Of a stretch of DNA of 45,129 nucleotides, positions 25,459-33,054 are shown one piece after another (position 1 is the stretch's first letter; each line of letters starts with the position of its first letter). The notes under the pieces are model-generated. The model saw only the letters and a program-made list of their open reading frames with translations, did not search any database and was not told the origin of the DNA. The stretch comes from Streptomyces misionensis (GTDB lineage: Bacteria > Actinomycetota > Actinomycetes > Streptomycetales > Streptomycetaceae). The stretch is taken from NCBI RefSeq assembly GCF_007896895.1, contig NZ_VOGW01000114.1, forward strand, positions 11,957 to 57,085, read 5' to 3'. A program made the translations under genes and the position numbers.

Positions 25459-26625
25459 ATGCCCAACACCCCACGGCCGCCGCGTCGCGTCACCATCCCC
25501 GACGTCGCCCGGCACGCCGGCGTGGGACAAGCCACCGCCGCCCGGGTCCTGGGCGGGTACGGCTCGTCCAGCGCGGCCACCCGGGAACGGGTGCTGGCCG
25601 CCGCCGCAGAACTGGGTTACAGCACCAACGCGGTGGCCCGGAGCATGATCAGCGGACGCACCCACACCCTGGGCGTGGTCGTCGCGGACGTGGAGAACGC
25701 CTACTTCGCCCGTGCGGTGCGCGGCGTCACCGACGTCGCGGCCAAGGCCGGCCTCCAGGTCGTCCTCGCCAACAGCGACGAGAAGGGCGACACCGAGAAG
25801 TCCGCGGTGCAGATGTTCATCGAACGGCGGGTGGACGGCCTGGTCGTGGCCCCTGCCGCGGCCGACCACGAACACCTCGACAAGGCCGTCGCCGCGGGCA
25901 TCCCCGTGGTCCTGCTGGACCGTGCGCTCAGCGGCGCCACGCTGGACACGGTCGTCGTGGACAACCGTGGCGCCGCCGAGGCCGCGGTGTCCCGGTTCAC
26001 CGAAGCGGGGCACACCCGCATCGCCGTGGTCACCTCGGCCTCCCCCGACGAGAACGCCACGCAGCTCGCGCCCGGCGCGGACATCTGGACCACGACCGAG
26101 CGGCTCACCGGCTACCGGCGGGCCCTGCGCGCCGCGGGCATCCCGCGCGGCGCGGAGCTGATTCGGCACACCGGATACGACCGGACCTGGGCCCGCTCAG
26201 CCGTACTGGAACTGATGAGCTCGCCCGACCGGCCCACCGCGCTGTTCACCACCGACAACGTGGCCACCCTCGGCGCCCTGGACGCCCTGCTCGACCTCGG
26301 CGCCCGCATCCCCGGCGACGTCTCGGTCATCGGTTTCGACGACGCCGAGTGGGCCACCCTCGTCCGGCCGAGGCTGAGCGTGGTCAGCCAGCCGGTGCAG
26401 GAACTGGGCGGGCTGGCGGCCGACATCCTGGTACGCCGTATCAACGGTTCGACGGCCCGCCCCCGCAGGCACACCCTGCGCGCCACCTACGTCTCCCGCG
26501 AGTCCACCGGCCCCGTGCCCGAGCGGGTACGGCCACTGCGGTTCCCGGGAGAGACTGATGGACCCGCCAGCACGGATGTCGGAGGGCGAGATGGAACACC
26601 CGCGGATACGCCTCGGCACCGATGA
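25459..26625 (+). CDS. LacI-family transcriptional regulator
   Basis: This 388-residue repressor has an N-terminal LacI helix-turn-helix (VTIPDVARHAGVGQATAARVLGG, residues 11-33) and hinge (AELGYSTNAVARSMISGRT). A periplasmic-binding-protein-like effector domain follows (LGVVVADVENAYFARAVRGV to VSVIGFDDAEWATLVRPRLSVV). The ligand is likely an Amadori compound or its 6-phosphate, given the divergent operon. The last 30 residues (after RVRPLRF) look unlike the family end and overlap the next gene out of frame by 35 bp, so the natural C-terminus may have been replaced. GAGAG precedes ATG 25459. Confidence 0.9.
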   Translation: MPNTPRPPRRVTIPDVARHAGVGQATAARVLGGYGSSSAATRERVLAAAAELGYSTNAVARSMISGRTHTLGVVVADVENAYFARAVRGVTDVAAKAGLQVVLANSDEKGDTEKSAVQMFIERRVDGLVVAPAAADHEHLDKAVAAGIPVVLLDRALSGATLDTVVVDNRGAAEAAVSRFTEAGHTRIAVVTSASPDENATQLAPGADIWTTTERLTGYRRALRAAGIPRGAELIRHTGYDRTWARSAVLELMSSPDRPTALFTTDNVATLGALDALLDLGARIPGDVSVIGFDDAEWATLVRPRLSVVSQPVQELGGLAADILVRRINGSTARPRRHTLRATYVSRESTGPVPERVRPLRFPGETDGPASTDVGGRDGTPADTPRHR

Positions 26626-26989
26626 TGTGTGGCTGGAGCTGACTCGGACCGGTACGGACAGCTGGCGGATCACGGCGAATTGGTGTTCCTGGCTGACAGC
26701 CGACTTCACTGCGGATCTCGGCGTCGCGGAGGTCGAGGACTTCGTGGCGCGGATGCTTTCTCGCCTGCGCGCGCCGTCGGGTGTGCGCTTTTCGGCAGCG
26801 GTGACTCCCGGTCGGAACAATCCGCTGACGTTGAGGGCGGAGCCGGTCGGGGACGGTTTCGCCTTTTTCGTGCGCCTGACTCCCAACGGCGACGACGACG
26901 TGTGTCATTTGCAGATGGAGATCGATCCGATCGCCACGGTGGAACTCCGTGAGACATTCGGTGCGCTGCACACGGCGCTGATGGCCTGA
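26591..26989 (+). CDS. small soluble protein, function unknown
   Basis: This protein of 132 residues has alternating strands and one or two helices (RIRLGTDDVWLELTRTG, then VAEVEDFVARMLSRL and VELRETFGALHTALMA). No signal or membrane segment is seen. GGAGGG four bases before ATG 26591 supports the start; ATGs at 26558 and 26576 would extend it. It overlaps the end of the LacI gene. Proteins of this size and layout are common in Streptomyces, but I cannot name the family with confidence. Confidence 0.6.
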   Translation: MEHPRIRLGTDDVWLELTRTGTDSWRITANWCSWLTADFTADLGVAEVEDFVARMLSRLRAPSGVRFSAAVTPGRNNPLTLRAEPVGDGFAFFVRLTPNGDDDVCHLQMEIDPIATVELRETFGALHTALMA

Positions 26990-27018
26990 CCGCCCGGAGC
27001 GTTTGGGCCAGGCCGCCG

Positions 27019-27266
27019 TCACAAGCCGGCGTCCGCCCCAGCGGAGGCCCCTCTCACTTCGGATGCGGGCGCGTTCCCTCGCGTTCGGCGGCCAGGACGC
27101 CGCGGTGGCGGGCGTTGGCGTTTCGCCACCGCAGGCAGGCGTGCAAGGCGCGTGTCCGGACCGTGTGGTCGGGGTGGTCGGAGTTGGCGATGGTGAACTG
27201 CCCCAGCGGTCCGTAGTGCGCCTCGATCGGGCTGGCCCACGAGGCGTAGTCCGAGGATGGGTGCAC
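27019..27266 (-). pseudogene. IS630-family transposase C-terminal remnant
   Basis: One frame reads YASWASPIEAHYGPLGQFTI and RALHACLRWRNANARH; after a frame change near 27080 another reads RERARIRSERGLRWGG. This is the C-terminal end of an IS630 transposase, and PIEAHYGPL includes the last catalytic acidic residue (Glu). The rest is gone. Confidence 0.7.
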
Positions 27267-27729
27267 CCGGTGCTCCGGGAGGGAGCGGAGTCCAGCAGGC
27301 GCCGGTCAGGTAGAGGGAGCCACCAAACCGGGCAGGGTGCCGGACGCGGCGACGACGCCGAAGACCGCTCCGCGCCGTGCAGCCGGCCGTCGTGGCGGCG
27401 CCGCCGCACTGTGGCGACGCGGGTCGCCCACTCCCGTCATGGCCGCGTCGCGGCGGAGTCGGCCCCCGCTGGAAGGCGTCGCTGCGCCGCCGCGCCGGTG
27501 ACGATCGTGCGGCACACGGATCGGACGGACGTCCTCACGGTGGCGGCGTGCACGCGGCGGGCTCCCGTCGGCGCGAAAGGTGTCCGCCGGTAGCCGTGCC
27601 CCATGCGTCGCGCCCCCGCCGGACACGGTCCGCCCACCGCTCGGTCCCGCTCATGGCGCCGGTCACCGGAGCGTGCACGGCGGCGAGGAAGTGCCGGGGC
27701 GGTCGGGGACGGCGGGCACCCGCGAACGG
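27267..27729. other. no recognisable gene
   Basis: About 460 bp of very high GC between the IS630 remnant and the TetR gene. No frame combines good third-position bias with a start signal or known motif. It is probably decayed sequence. Confidence 0.4.
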
Positions 27730-28320
27730 TCATCCGCCCACAGAGGCGTCCGGCATCTGCGCGCAGTGCACGAGGCCGTTCAGGATGAGGGCGAGGCCCG
27801 CCTCGAACGCCGACTCGTGATCGATCACCGGCATGCCGGCCGGTGGACCCGCGGCGTCCCCGCTCCCGGTGTCCGCCTGCTCCTCCAGGACGCTGCCGAC
27901 CGTGAAGCGGCTCGCGGCCAGCATGGCCATCTGCGCCGCCCGCTCGGGCACTCCGGAGGCGACGAGGAACTCCATCTTGCGGCGGACCCGGTCGAGGTCG
28001 TCGCCGGGGGTGCTGCCGGCGTGCAGCCGTGCGCCGTCCCGGCGGCTCAGCAGGGTGCGCCTGAAACTGCGCGTGTTCTCCAGGAACCACTGGCGCCAGT
28101 CGTCGTCGGGCGTCGGCAGCGGCTCGGCCGCGAGGGGCGCCATGGCTGCCTGCGCCATAGCGGCCAGAAGGTCCTTCTTGGTCCGGAAGTGCCAGTAGAG
28201 CGACGGCTGTTCCACGCCCAGCCGCTGCGCCAGCCGCCTCGTACTGACGGCGTCCAGCCCGACCTCGTCGAGCAGGCTGAGCGCCTCGGCGATCACGGTC
28301 TCACGGTTCATCTTCGTCAC
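27730..28320 (-). CDS. TetR-class (tetracycline-repressor-like) regulator
   Basis: This 196-residue repressor has the helix-turn-helix of the classical Tet repressor: STRRLAQRLGVEQPSLYWHF (residues 26-45), where the recognition helix VEQPSLYWH is almost the same as that of TetR(B) from Tn10. The C-terminal part (SGVPERAAQMAMLAASRFTVGSVLEEQ) matches the TetR_C ligand domain. Start choices are GTG 28320 or ATG 28311; neither has a strong ribosome binding site, so the message may be leaderless. It is divergent from a flavin monooxygenase gene, with a tetO-like palindrome between them. It should repress both until a ligand binds. Confidence 0.9.
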   Translation of the reverse strand: MTKMNRETVIAEALSLLDEVGLDAVSTRRLAQRLGVEQPSLYWHFRTKKDLLAAMAQAAMAPLAAEPLPTPDDDWRQWFLENTRSFRRTLLSRRDGARLHAGSTPGDDLDRVRRKMEFLVASGVPERAAQMAMLAASRFTVGSVLEEQADTGSGDAAGPPAGMPVIDHESAFEAGLALILNGLVHCAQMPDASVGG

Positions 28321-28329
28321 GTTGACAAT

Positions 28330-28342
28330 CTATCGCCGATAG
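28330..28342. promoter_or_regulatory. tetO-like operator
   Basis: CTATCGCCGATAG has the arms CTATC and GATAG with a 3-base centre. That is the same arm sequence and spacing as the Tn10 tet operators. It lies 10 bp from the TetR start and matches the conserved recognition helix of that protein. Confidence 0.75.
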
Positions 28343-28360
28343 GTAACTCTGCCGAAGAAC

Positions 28361-28373
28361 CATTCACTGATAG
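28361..28373. promoter_or_regulatory. degenerate second tetO-like site
   Basis: CATTCACTGATAG keeps the right arm GATAG and the spacing, with two changes in the left arm. Its centre is 31 bp from the first site, similar to the paired operators of Tn10, and it ends 20 bp before the monooxygenase ATG. Confidence 0.45.
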
Positions 28374-28392
28374 ATTTTCTGGGGTGAGGGGC

Positions 28393-29649
28393 ATGGCAAA
28401 GGGAGCTGGACCGGGAGCGCGGTCACTGCGCGTCCTGGTGGCCGGTGGTGGCGTGGCGGGGCAGGCCCTGGCCTTCTGGCTCACGCGGGGCGGCCATCGG
28501 GTGACCGTCGTCGAACGATTCCCCGCGCTGCGGGCCACCGGGGCTCAGGTCGACCTGCGGGGGCAGGGCATCGAGGCCGTCCGGCGGATGGGACTCCTCG
28601 ACGCCGTCCGCGGCAAGCTCGTGGACGAGGCGGGCGTCGCCTTCATCGACGCCTCCGGCAAGGCCAGGGCGACGATCATGGCCAACACTTCAGGGCGGGG
28701 AAGGCAGTCCCTCACGTCCGAGTACGAGATCATGCGCGGCGACCTGGTGCGGCTCCTGCACGACGCGACGAGAAACGACACCGAGTACATGTTCGGCAAG
28801 AGCGTGGACGGCTTCGAGCAGGACGAGCACAAGGTCGTCGCGCACTTCTCCGACGGCTCCTGCGGCGAGTTCGACCTCCTGGTCGGCGCGGACGGCCAAG
28901 GATCACGCATCCGACGAGCGCTGCTCCCGCAGGGGTTCGACCCCTACCGGCGCCTCGGCATCCACATGGCCTACTGGTTCGTCCCGCGCATCCCCTCGGA
29001 CAGCAACATCCGGGACACCTACATGGTCCCGGGCGGGCGCCAGATCATGCGCCGCAGCCACAACCCGGCCGAGACCCAGGCGTACTTCGTCCTGCGGGAG
29101 GAGTCCGAGGAGGCCTTGGCGATCCACCGCGCGCCCGTCGAACGCCGGCAGGAGTTCTGGGCCGACAGGTTCCGCGACGCCGGATGGCAGACCGAGCGCT
29201 TCATCGACGGCATGGAACAGAGCCCGTTCTTCTACTCCCAGGAGATCGTCCAGGTCCGCACCGGCACCTGGTCGAAGGGCCGCGTGGTCCTGGCCGGCGA
29301 CGCCGCCCACTGCGCCTCCCCCTACAGCGGCATGGGCGTCTCCGGCGGCCTGGTCGGCGCACACGTCCTGGCCGGCGAGATCAACCGGCACCCGGACGAC
29401 CTGCCGACCGCACTGGCGAACTACGACACCGTCCTGAGGCCCTTCGTCGACGAGATCCAGGGCCGCGTCAACCCGCGCCTTCTACGCCTGATCCTGCCCG
29501 TGACCCGGCGCGCGATCGACACCTTCCAGGCCGCCACCGCACTCGCCTGCCGTCTGCACGTCCCCGACCTCGTCGCACGCTTCTCGAAGGAGGACCGGGG
29601 CGGCAGCTGGCAGCTCCCCCCGAACCCGGCACCGAGCGGCACCGGGTGA
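28393..29649 (+). CDS. FAD-dependent monooxygenase, TetX-like
   Basis: This 418-residue flavoprotein of the PHBH fold should hydroxylate an aromatic or polyketide substrate using NAD(P)H and oxygen. It shows the FAD GxGxxG (VLVAGGGVAGQALAFWLTRGG), the block VDLRGQGIEAVRRMGLLDAV that resembles TetX (TLDLHKGSGQEAMKKAGLL), the DG motif (DLLVGADGQGSRIRRAL), and the second FAD motif GRVVLAGDAAHCASPYSGMG. The start is ATG 28393 or GTG 28384. Control by a TetR-class repressor through a tetO-like site raises the idea of a tetracycline-type substrate, but anthracycline or rifamycin-like compounds fit equally well. Confidence 0.88.
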   Translation: MAKGAGPGARSLRVLVAGGGVAGQALAFWLTRGGHRVTVVERFPALRATGAQVDLRGQGIEAVRRMGLLDAVRGKLVDEAGVAFIDASGKARATIMANTSGRGRQSLTSEYEIMRGDLVRLLHDATRNDTEYMFGKSVDGFEQDEHKVVAHFSDGSCGEFDLLVGADGQGSRIRRALLPQGFDPYRRLGIHMAYWFVPRIPSDSNIRDTYMVPGGRQIMRRSHNPAETQAYFVLREESEEALAIHRAPVERRQEFWADRFRDAGWQTERFIDGMEQSPFFYSQEIVQVRTGTWSKGRVVLAGDAAHCASPYSGMGVSGGLVGAHVLAGEINRHPDDLPTALANYDTVLRPFVDEIQGRVNPRLLRLILPVTRRAIDTFQAATALACRLHVPDLVARFSKEDRGGSWQLPPNPAPSGTG

Positions 29650-29818
29650 GTGGTGCCGGACAGCCGCGGAACACACGGGCGCCGCCCCGACCCGACCGGA
29701 GCAGCGGCGGGCGGTGAAGGGGGCGCAACCGAGCGAGTCGGGTCACCTGAGACGACCGCTCGGTGACGGTCTGACCCCCGGTGGGGTCCAGGGTGCCGTC
29801 TACGACGGGCCGAGGTGG

Positions 29819-31510
29819 TTAGAGTGCCGCGAGGTTGTCGGCCAGGTCGTCAAGGCCGAGAGAGCCCTGGGAAAGCGCCTTCATGTGCCAGGCCTTCAGG
29901 TCGAAGGCGCCGCCGCGACGGCGTTGCGCCGCCGCGCGGCCCTGGAGCCAGGCGCGTTCGCCGAGCTTGTAGCCGATGGCCTGTCCGGGCCAGCCGAGGT
30001 AGCGGTCGATCTCGCTGTCGCGGCGGGCCGCCGGACTGCCGTTGTAGGTGGCCATGAATTCCGCGGCGAGTGCCGGCGTCCAGCGCTCGCCAGGGTGGAA
30101 GCCCGAGTCGGCGGGGACGGCGAGTTCGAGGTGCATGCCGATGTCGACGATCACGCGGATCGTGCGCAGCATCTGGCCGTCCAGAAACCCGAGGCGGCGC
30201 GCGGGCTCGGAGAAGAAGCCCAGATCGTCCATGAGACGCTCGGCGTACAGGGCCCAGCCCTCGATGTTGGCGCTGACCATACCCTCGGTGACCTGGTAGC
30301 GGCTGAGCCGGTCGGCGACCGCGACCCATCGGGCGAGCTGGAGATGGTGGCCGGGAACGCCCTCGTGGTACCAGATGCTGACGAGTTGCCAGGTGGGAAA
30401 GGCGTCCTGGCCGAGGGTGGGCAGGTAGGTGCGTCCGGGGCGGCTGAAGTCGAGGCTCGGGCCCTGGTAGTAGGGCCCGGAGGCGCTGCCCGCGGGCGCT
30501 ATTCGGGACTCGATGTCGCGGATCGGGCCGGAGAGGTCGAAGTGACTCCCGTCGAGAGCGGTGATCGCCTCGTCCATGAGCTGCTGCAGCCAATCCCGGA
30601 TGGCCTCCTCCCCCTTGACGGTGTGACCGTGCTCGTCCAGGTGGTGCATGGCCTCCAGGAGCGTGGAGCCGGGCAGGACCCGGTCGGCTTCGACGCGCAT
30701 CTCGGCGAGCGTCCGGTGGAACTCGCTCCATGCCCAGGCGTAGGCCTCGTCCAGATCCAGCTCGGCGCCCGTGTTGTGGCGTGCGGCGCGCAGGTAGCGT
30801 TCGCGGCCGACGGCGTCCGGGGTGTCCGCCGCCGCGGGGAGGTAGGTCTCGCGCAGCCAGTCGCGGAACTCGGCGACGGCGGCGGTGGCCTGGCGGGCGG
30901 CGGCGTCCAACTCGGCGCGCAATCGGTCGGGGCCGTCCGAGACGAAGGCGGCGAACCAGCCCGCGTCCCTGCCCGCCTGCCGCCCGGCCGCCTCCCCGGT
31001 CCAGTCGGAGAGCTGGCCGATCACCCCGGTGACCTGCCGGGGAGCGGCGAGCAGGCCACGGGAGACACCCTCTGTGAGGGTGGCCCGGTAACCGTCCAGC
31101 GCACCGGGGAGGTTGCGCAGCCGTCCGGCCACGGCCGCCCAGTCCTCGTCGGTGGTGGTCGGCATGAAGGAGAAGATCGTCCGCACTTGGTCGACGTGCG
31201 CGCCCACGGTGCGCAGCTGGCGGAAGTTCTCGCCTGCGTCGTCCATCGCGAGCTCGGCGGTGAGGCGTTCGCGCAGCAGCCGGGCGCAGGCTCGTTCAGC
31301 CGGGTCGTCCGATGTGGGAGTGGCGTCGAGTGCTGCGAGAGTGCGGCGGGCGATCTCGGCGTGGGCCGCGAAGCCGTCCGGCGAGAGATCCGGCTGCCGG
31401 TCGTCGCCACGGCTCAGGCCCAGCCATGCCGAGGTCATCGGATCATGCGCGGCCACTTGGTCCAGGTGTCTGTCGGCAATGGCGCGCGGGGTATTCAATT
31501 CATCTGCCAC
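29819..31510 (-). CDS. DUF885-family (zinc peptidase-like) protein
   Basis: This 563-residue protein matches the DUF885 family, which is thought to be metallopeptidase-like. It has the family metal motif YHEGVPGHHLQ at about residue 381 and the second block EGWALYAERLMDDLG about 40 residues later, which supplies a Glu. The N-terminal 250 residues are helical. No signal peptide is seen, so it should be cytoplasmic. The GTG at 31510 is the family-like start, with no clear ribosome binding site. The substrate is unknown; it is convergent with the monooxygenase gene and not part of an operon. Confidence 0.88.
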   Translation of the reverse strand: MADELNTPRAIADRHLDQVAAHDPMTSAWLGLSRGDDRQPDLSPDGFAAHAEIARRTLAALDATPTSDDPAERACARLLRERLTAELAMDDAGENFRQLRTVGAHVDQVRTIFSFMPTTTDEDWAAVAGRLRNLPGALDGYRATLTEGVSRGLLAAPRQVTGVIGQLSDWTGEAAGRQAGRDAGWFAAFVSDGPDRLRAELDAAARQATAAVAEFRDWLRETYLPAAADTPDAVGRERYLRAARHNTGAELDLDEAYAWAWSEFHRTLAEMRVEADRVLPGSTLLEAMHHLDEHGHTVKGEEAIRDWLQQLMDEAITALDGSHFDLSGPIRDIESRIAPAGSASGPYYQGPSLDFSRPGRTYLPTLGQDAFPTWQLVSIWYHEGVPGHHLQLARWVAVADRLSRYQVTEGMVSANIEGWALYAERLMDDLGFFSEPARRLGFLDGQMLRTIRVIVDIGMHLELAVPADSGFHPGERWTPALAAEFMATYNGSPAARRDSEIDRYLGWPGQAIGYKLGERAWLQGRAAAQRRRGGAFDLKAWHMKALSQGSLGLDDLADNLAAL

Positions 31511-32158
31511 TCAGGCATTCTGACGTATCGTCGGGCGTCTACCGCAAGGCGGTATCTGTCACCGACGCCTGCTGCCTCGGCCCCTCGTGCCTCCCGGGGC
31601 AGCCGGCACCGGCATCCGTCGGCCGGCCATGTTCCGTCACGTTCCTCGGAATGCGGTGAGGGGTAACGGCCGGTCGACGCGTGCGAGAGCACGCGGGCCT
31701 GCAACCCCACCAGGGCGGTGCGGCCGATGGGCAGGGCCAGCTCCTCTCCTCCCGCCCGGACATTTCCCGCGGCTGTTCGGACGGCCGACACCGTGAGCCG
31801 GCCGCGATCGAACAGACCGGAGGCAGTTGCCGTGTCCGGCCCTGGCGCGATGCCCCGGTGCGCCATCGGACCTTGGTAAGCGGCATCGGCGCGGCCGGCA
31901 GTCGGGAGGACGCGGCGCGGTGAGCGAACCGGTGGGAACGGCGCGTTTCCCCTCATCCGGGGTGTCCCGCGGCGCCCGGCGCTGCCATCGGCCTCCGAGC
32001 CGGTCACCGGGTGGAGACCGGCCCAACCCTTCTCCGTCCGGCGCCGGTGGCACCGGCAACCGCGCGTGCCATCCGGCGGCGGCCGCGCCTCCAGGGACTG
32101 CCGGTCGAGGAGGGCTCCGTAGACGGTCGCCGGTGGTGCCGCGAGGGCGGAATCCCGC
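31511..32158. other. no confident gene
   Basis: About 650 bp. On the minus strand around 31680-31800 one frame looks coding (GGEELALPIGRTALVGLQAR) and may be the tail of a lost protein; no family is recognised. Elsewhere I see no ORF with supporting signals. Confidence 0.4.
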
Positions 32159-32839
32159 TCAGGCATCGCGTGCCGGCCGGGTCTCGGCGAAGGCGCCGGC
32201 GACTGCGGCGAGGGCGGCGGTTCTGGCCGCATCGCCGGGCAGGTGCGGATCAGGTGCCGCGCGGAGGAGCACCAGCTGGTGGTACAGCGGCGCGGTGGCG
32301 GCGAGGAGCAGGCGCCGGGCGTCGGTGCCTGACGGGAGTTCGCCGCGCCGGACAGCCCGGCTGACGACGACCTCGCATCGGGCGTACCGGTCCTCCCAGA
32401 GTCGCTGTTGGGCGTCGGCGGCTTTTTCGGAGCGGAACGAGGCGGCGATGAGCGCCGTCACGACCGGGGGCTCTGCGGTCAGGGCCGTCTGGATCTCCTG
32501 GTTGAGCGCTGCCAGGTCGCCTTCCAGGGAGCCGGTGTCCGGCGGCTGCCAGTCGTCGTCGCTCGCCGCGTCGAGTACGTCGGCGAGCAGACCGCCGACG
32601 TCCCCCCAGCGCCGGTACACCGTGGTGCGGTGCACGCCGGCGCGGGCGGCGACGGCGTCGGTGGTGAGCGCGTCATAGCCGTGTTCGCCGAGCTCCGCGA
32701 GGACCGCGTCGAGTACCTGCGTACGGATGCGGGCGGTGCGGCCCCCGGGGCGGCGCCGGGTCGGCGACGGCCGGGTGCCTGCTGGTTCTCGTTCTTGTTC
32801 TTGTTCTTGTTCTTGTTCCGAGGGTGTGGGAGTCGCCAC
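32159..32839 (-). CDS. TetR-family regulator with Glu-Gln repeat
   Basis: This 226-residue repressor has a standard helix-turn-helix (DALTTDAVAARAGVHRTTVYRRW at about 57-79) and a C-terminal helical domain of the TetR_C type (LYHQLVLLRAAPDPHLPGD). Near the N-terminus, residues 8-16 alternate Glu and Gln, coded by a 6-bp microsatellite. The GTG at 32839 lacks a ribosome binding site. It is divergent from the ABC-F resistance-type operon and is its likely repressor, working at the promoter while the leader hairpin works on translation. Confidence 0.87.
   Translation of the reverse strand: MATPTPSEQEQEQEQEREPAGTRPSPTRRRPGGRTARIRTQVLDAVLAELGEHGYDALTTDAVAARAGVHRTTVYRRWGDVGGLLADVLDAASDDDWQPPDTGSLEGDLAALNQEIQTALTAEPPVVTALIAASFRSEKAADAQQRLWEDRYARCEVVVSRAVRRGELPSGTDARRLLLAATAPLYHQLVLLRAAPDPHLPGDAARTAALAAVAGAFAETRPARDA
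32791..32814. repeat. 6-bp microsatellite, four perfect copies
   Basis: GTTCTT is repeated four times, with near copies GTTCTC (32785-32790) before and GTTCCG (32815-32820) after. It codes the Glu-Gln run of the TetR protein on the minus strand. A change in copy number would lengthen or shorten the run by two residues without a frameshift. Confidence 0.9.
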
Positions 32840-32916
32840 AGGTAGTCCGATTGATCGCGGGGACGGCGTTGTGGCACCATCTTAACGCAGCAGCTGTCGC
32901 ACTAATGGAGTGATCG

Positions 32917-33054
32917 ATGTTCATCCAAAGCGTTCGCCCGTCCGCACGGCCCTTGACGGCCGTCTCGTTCTCGAATGCTTTGGAGTCCCCGTATGCCCAC
33001 ACAGATCTCCGCGCTCGCTGTCAGCAAGTCCTTCAACGGCAGGCTCGTCCTTGA
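32917..33054 (+). CDS. leader peptide ORF upstream of ABC-F gene
   Basis: A 45-codon ORF starting MFIQSVRPSARPLTAV has a good ribosome binding site (TGGAG six bases before ATG 32917). It runs through the ABC-F start codon in another frame and ends at TGA 33052-33054. Codons 3-7 form the 5' arm of a stem that pairs with the ABC-F ribosome binding site. Its role is therefore probably regulatory: a ribosome stalled early in this ORF would open the stem. The peptide itself has no recognised domain. Confidence 0.6.
   Translation: MFIQSVRPSARPLTAVSFSNALESPYAHTDLRARCQQVLQRQARP
32924..32984 (+). promoter_or_regulatory. translational attenuator hairpin of ABC-F gene
   Basis: Bases 32924-32936 (TCCAAAGCGTTCG) pair along their whole length with 32972-32984 (CGAATGCTTTGGA): 13 pairs, one of them G-U. 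The 3' arm contains GGA of the ABC-F ribosome binding site GGAG (32982-32985), seven bases before ATG 32993. The 35-base loop can form its own 6-bp hairpin (32946-32951 with 32958-32963). The arrangement hides the ABC-F start until the 5' arm is covered, as in the leaders of erm genes and of some ABC-F genes such as msrD. Confidence 0.7.

Noticed and set aside
32880..32905. Imperfect palindrome around CAGCTG upstream of the leader ORF as a TetR operator
   Set aside because: Only the 6-base core and two outer pairs match, which is too weak to call a site.
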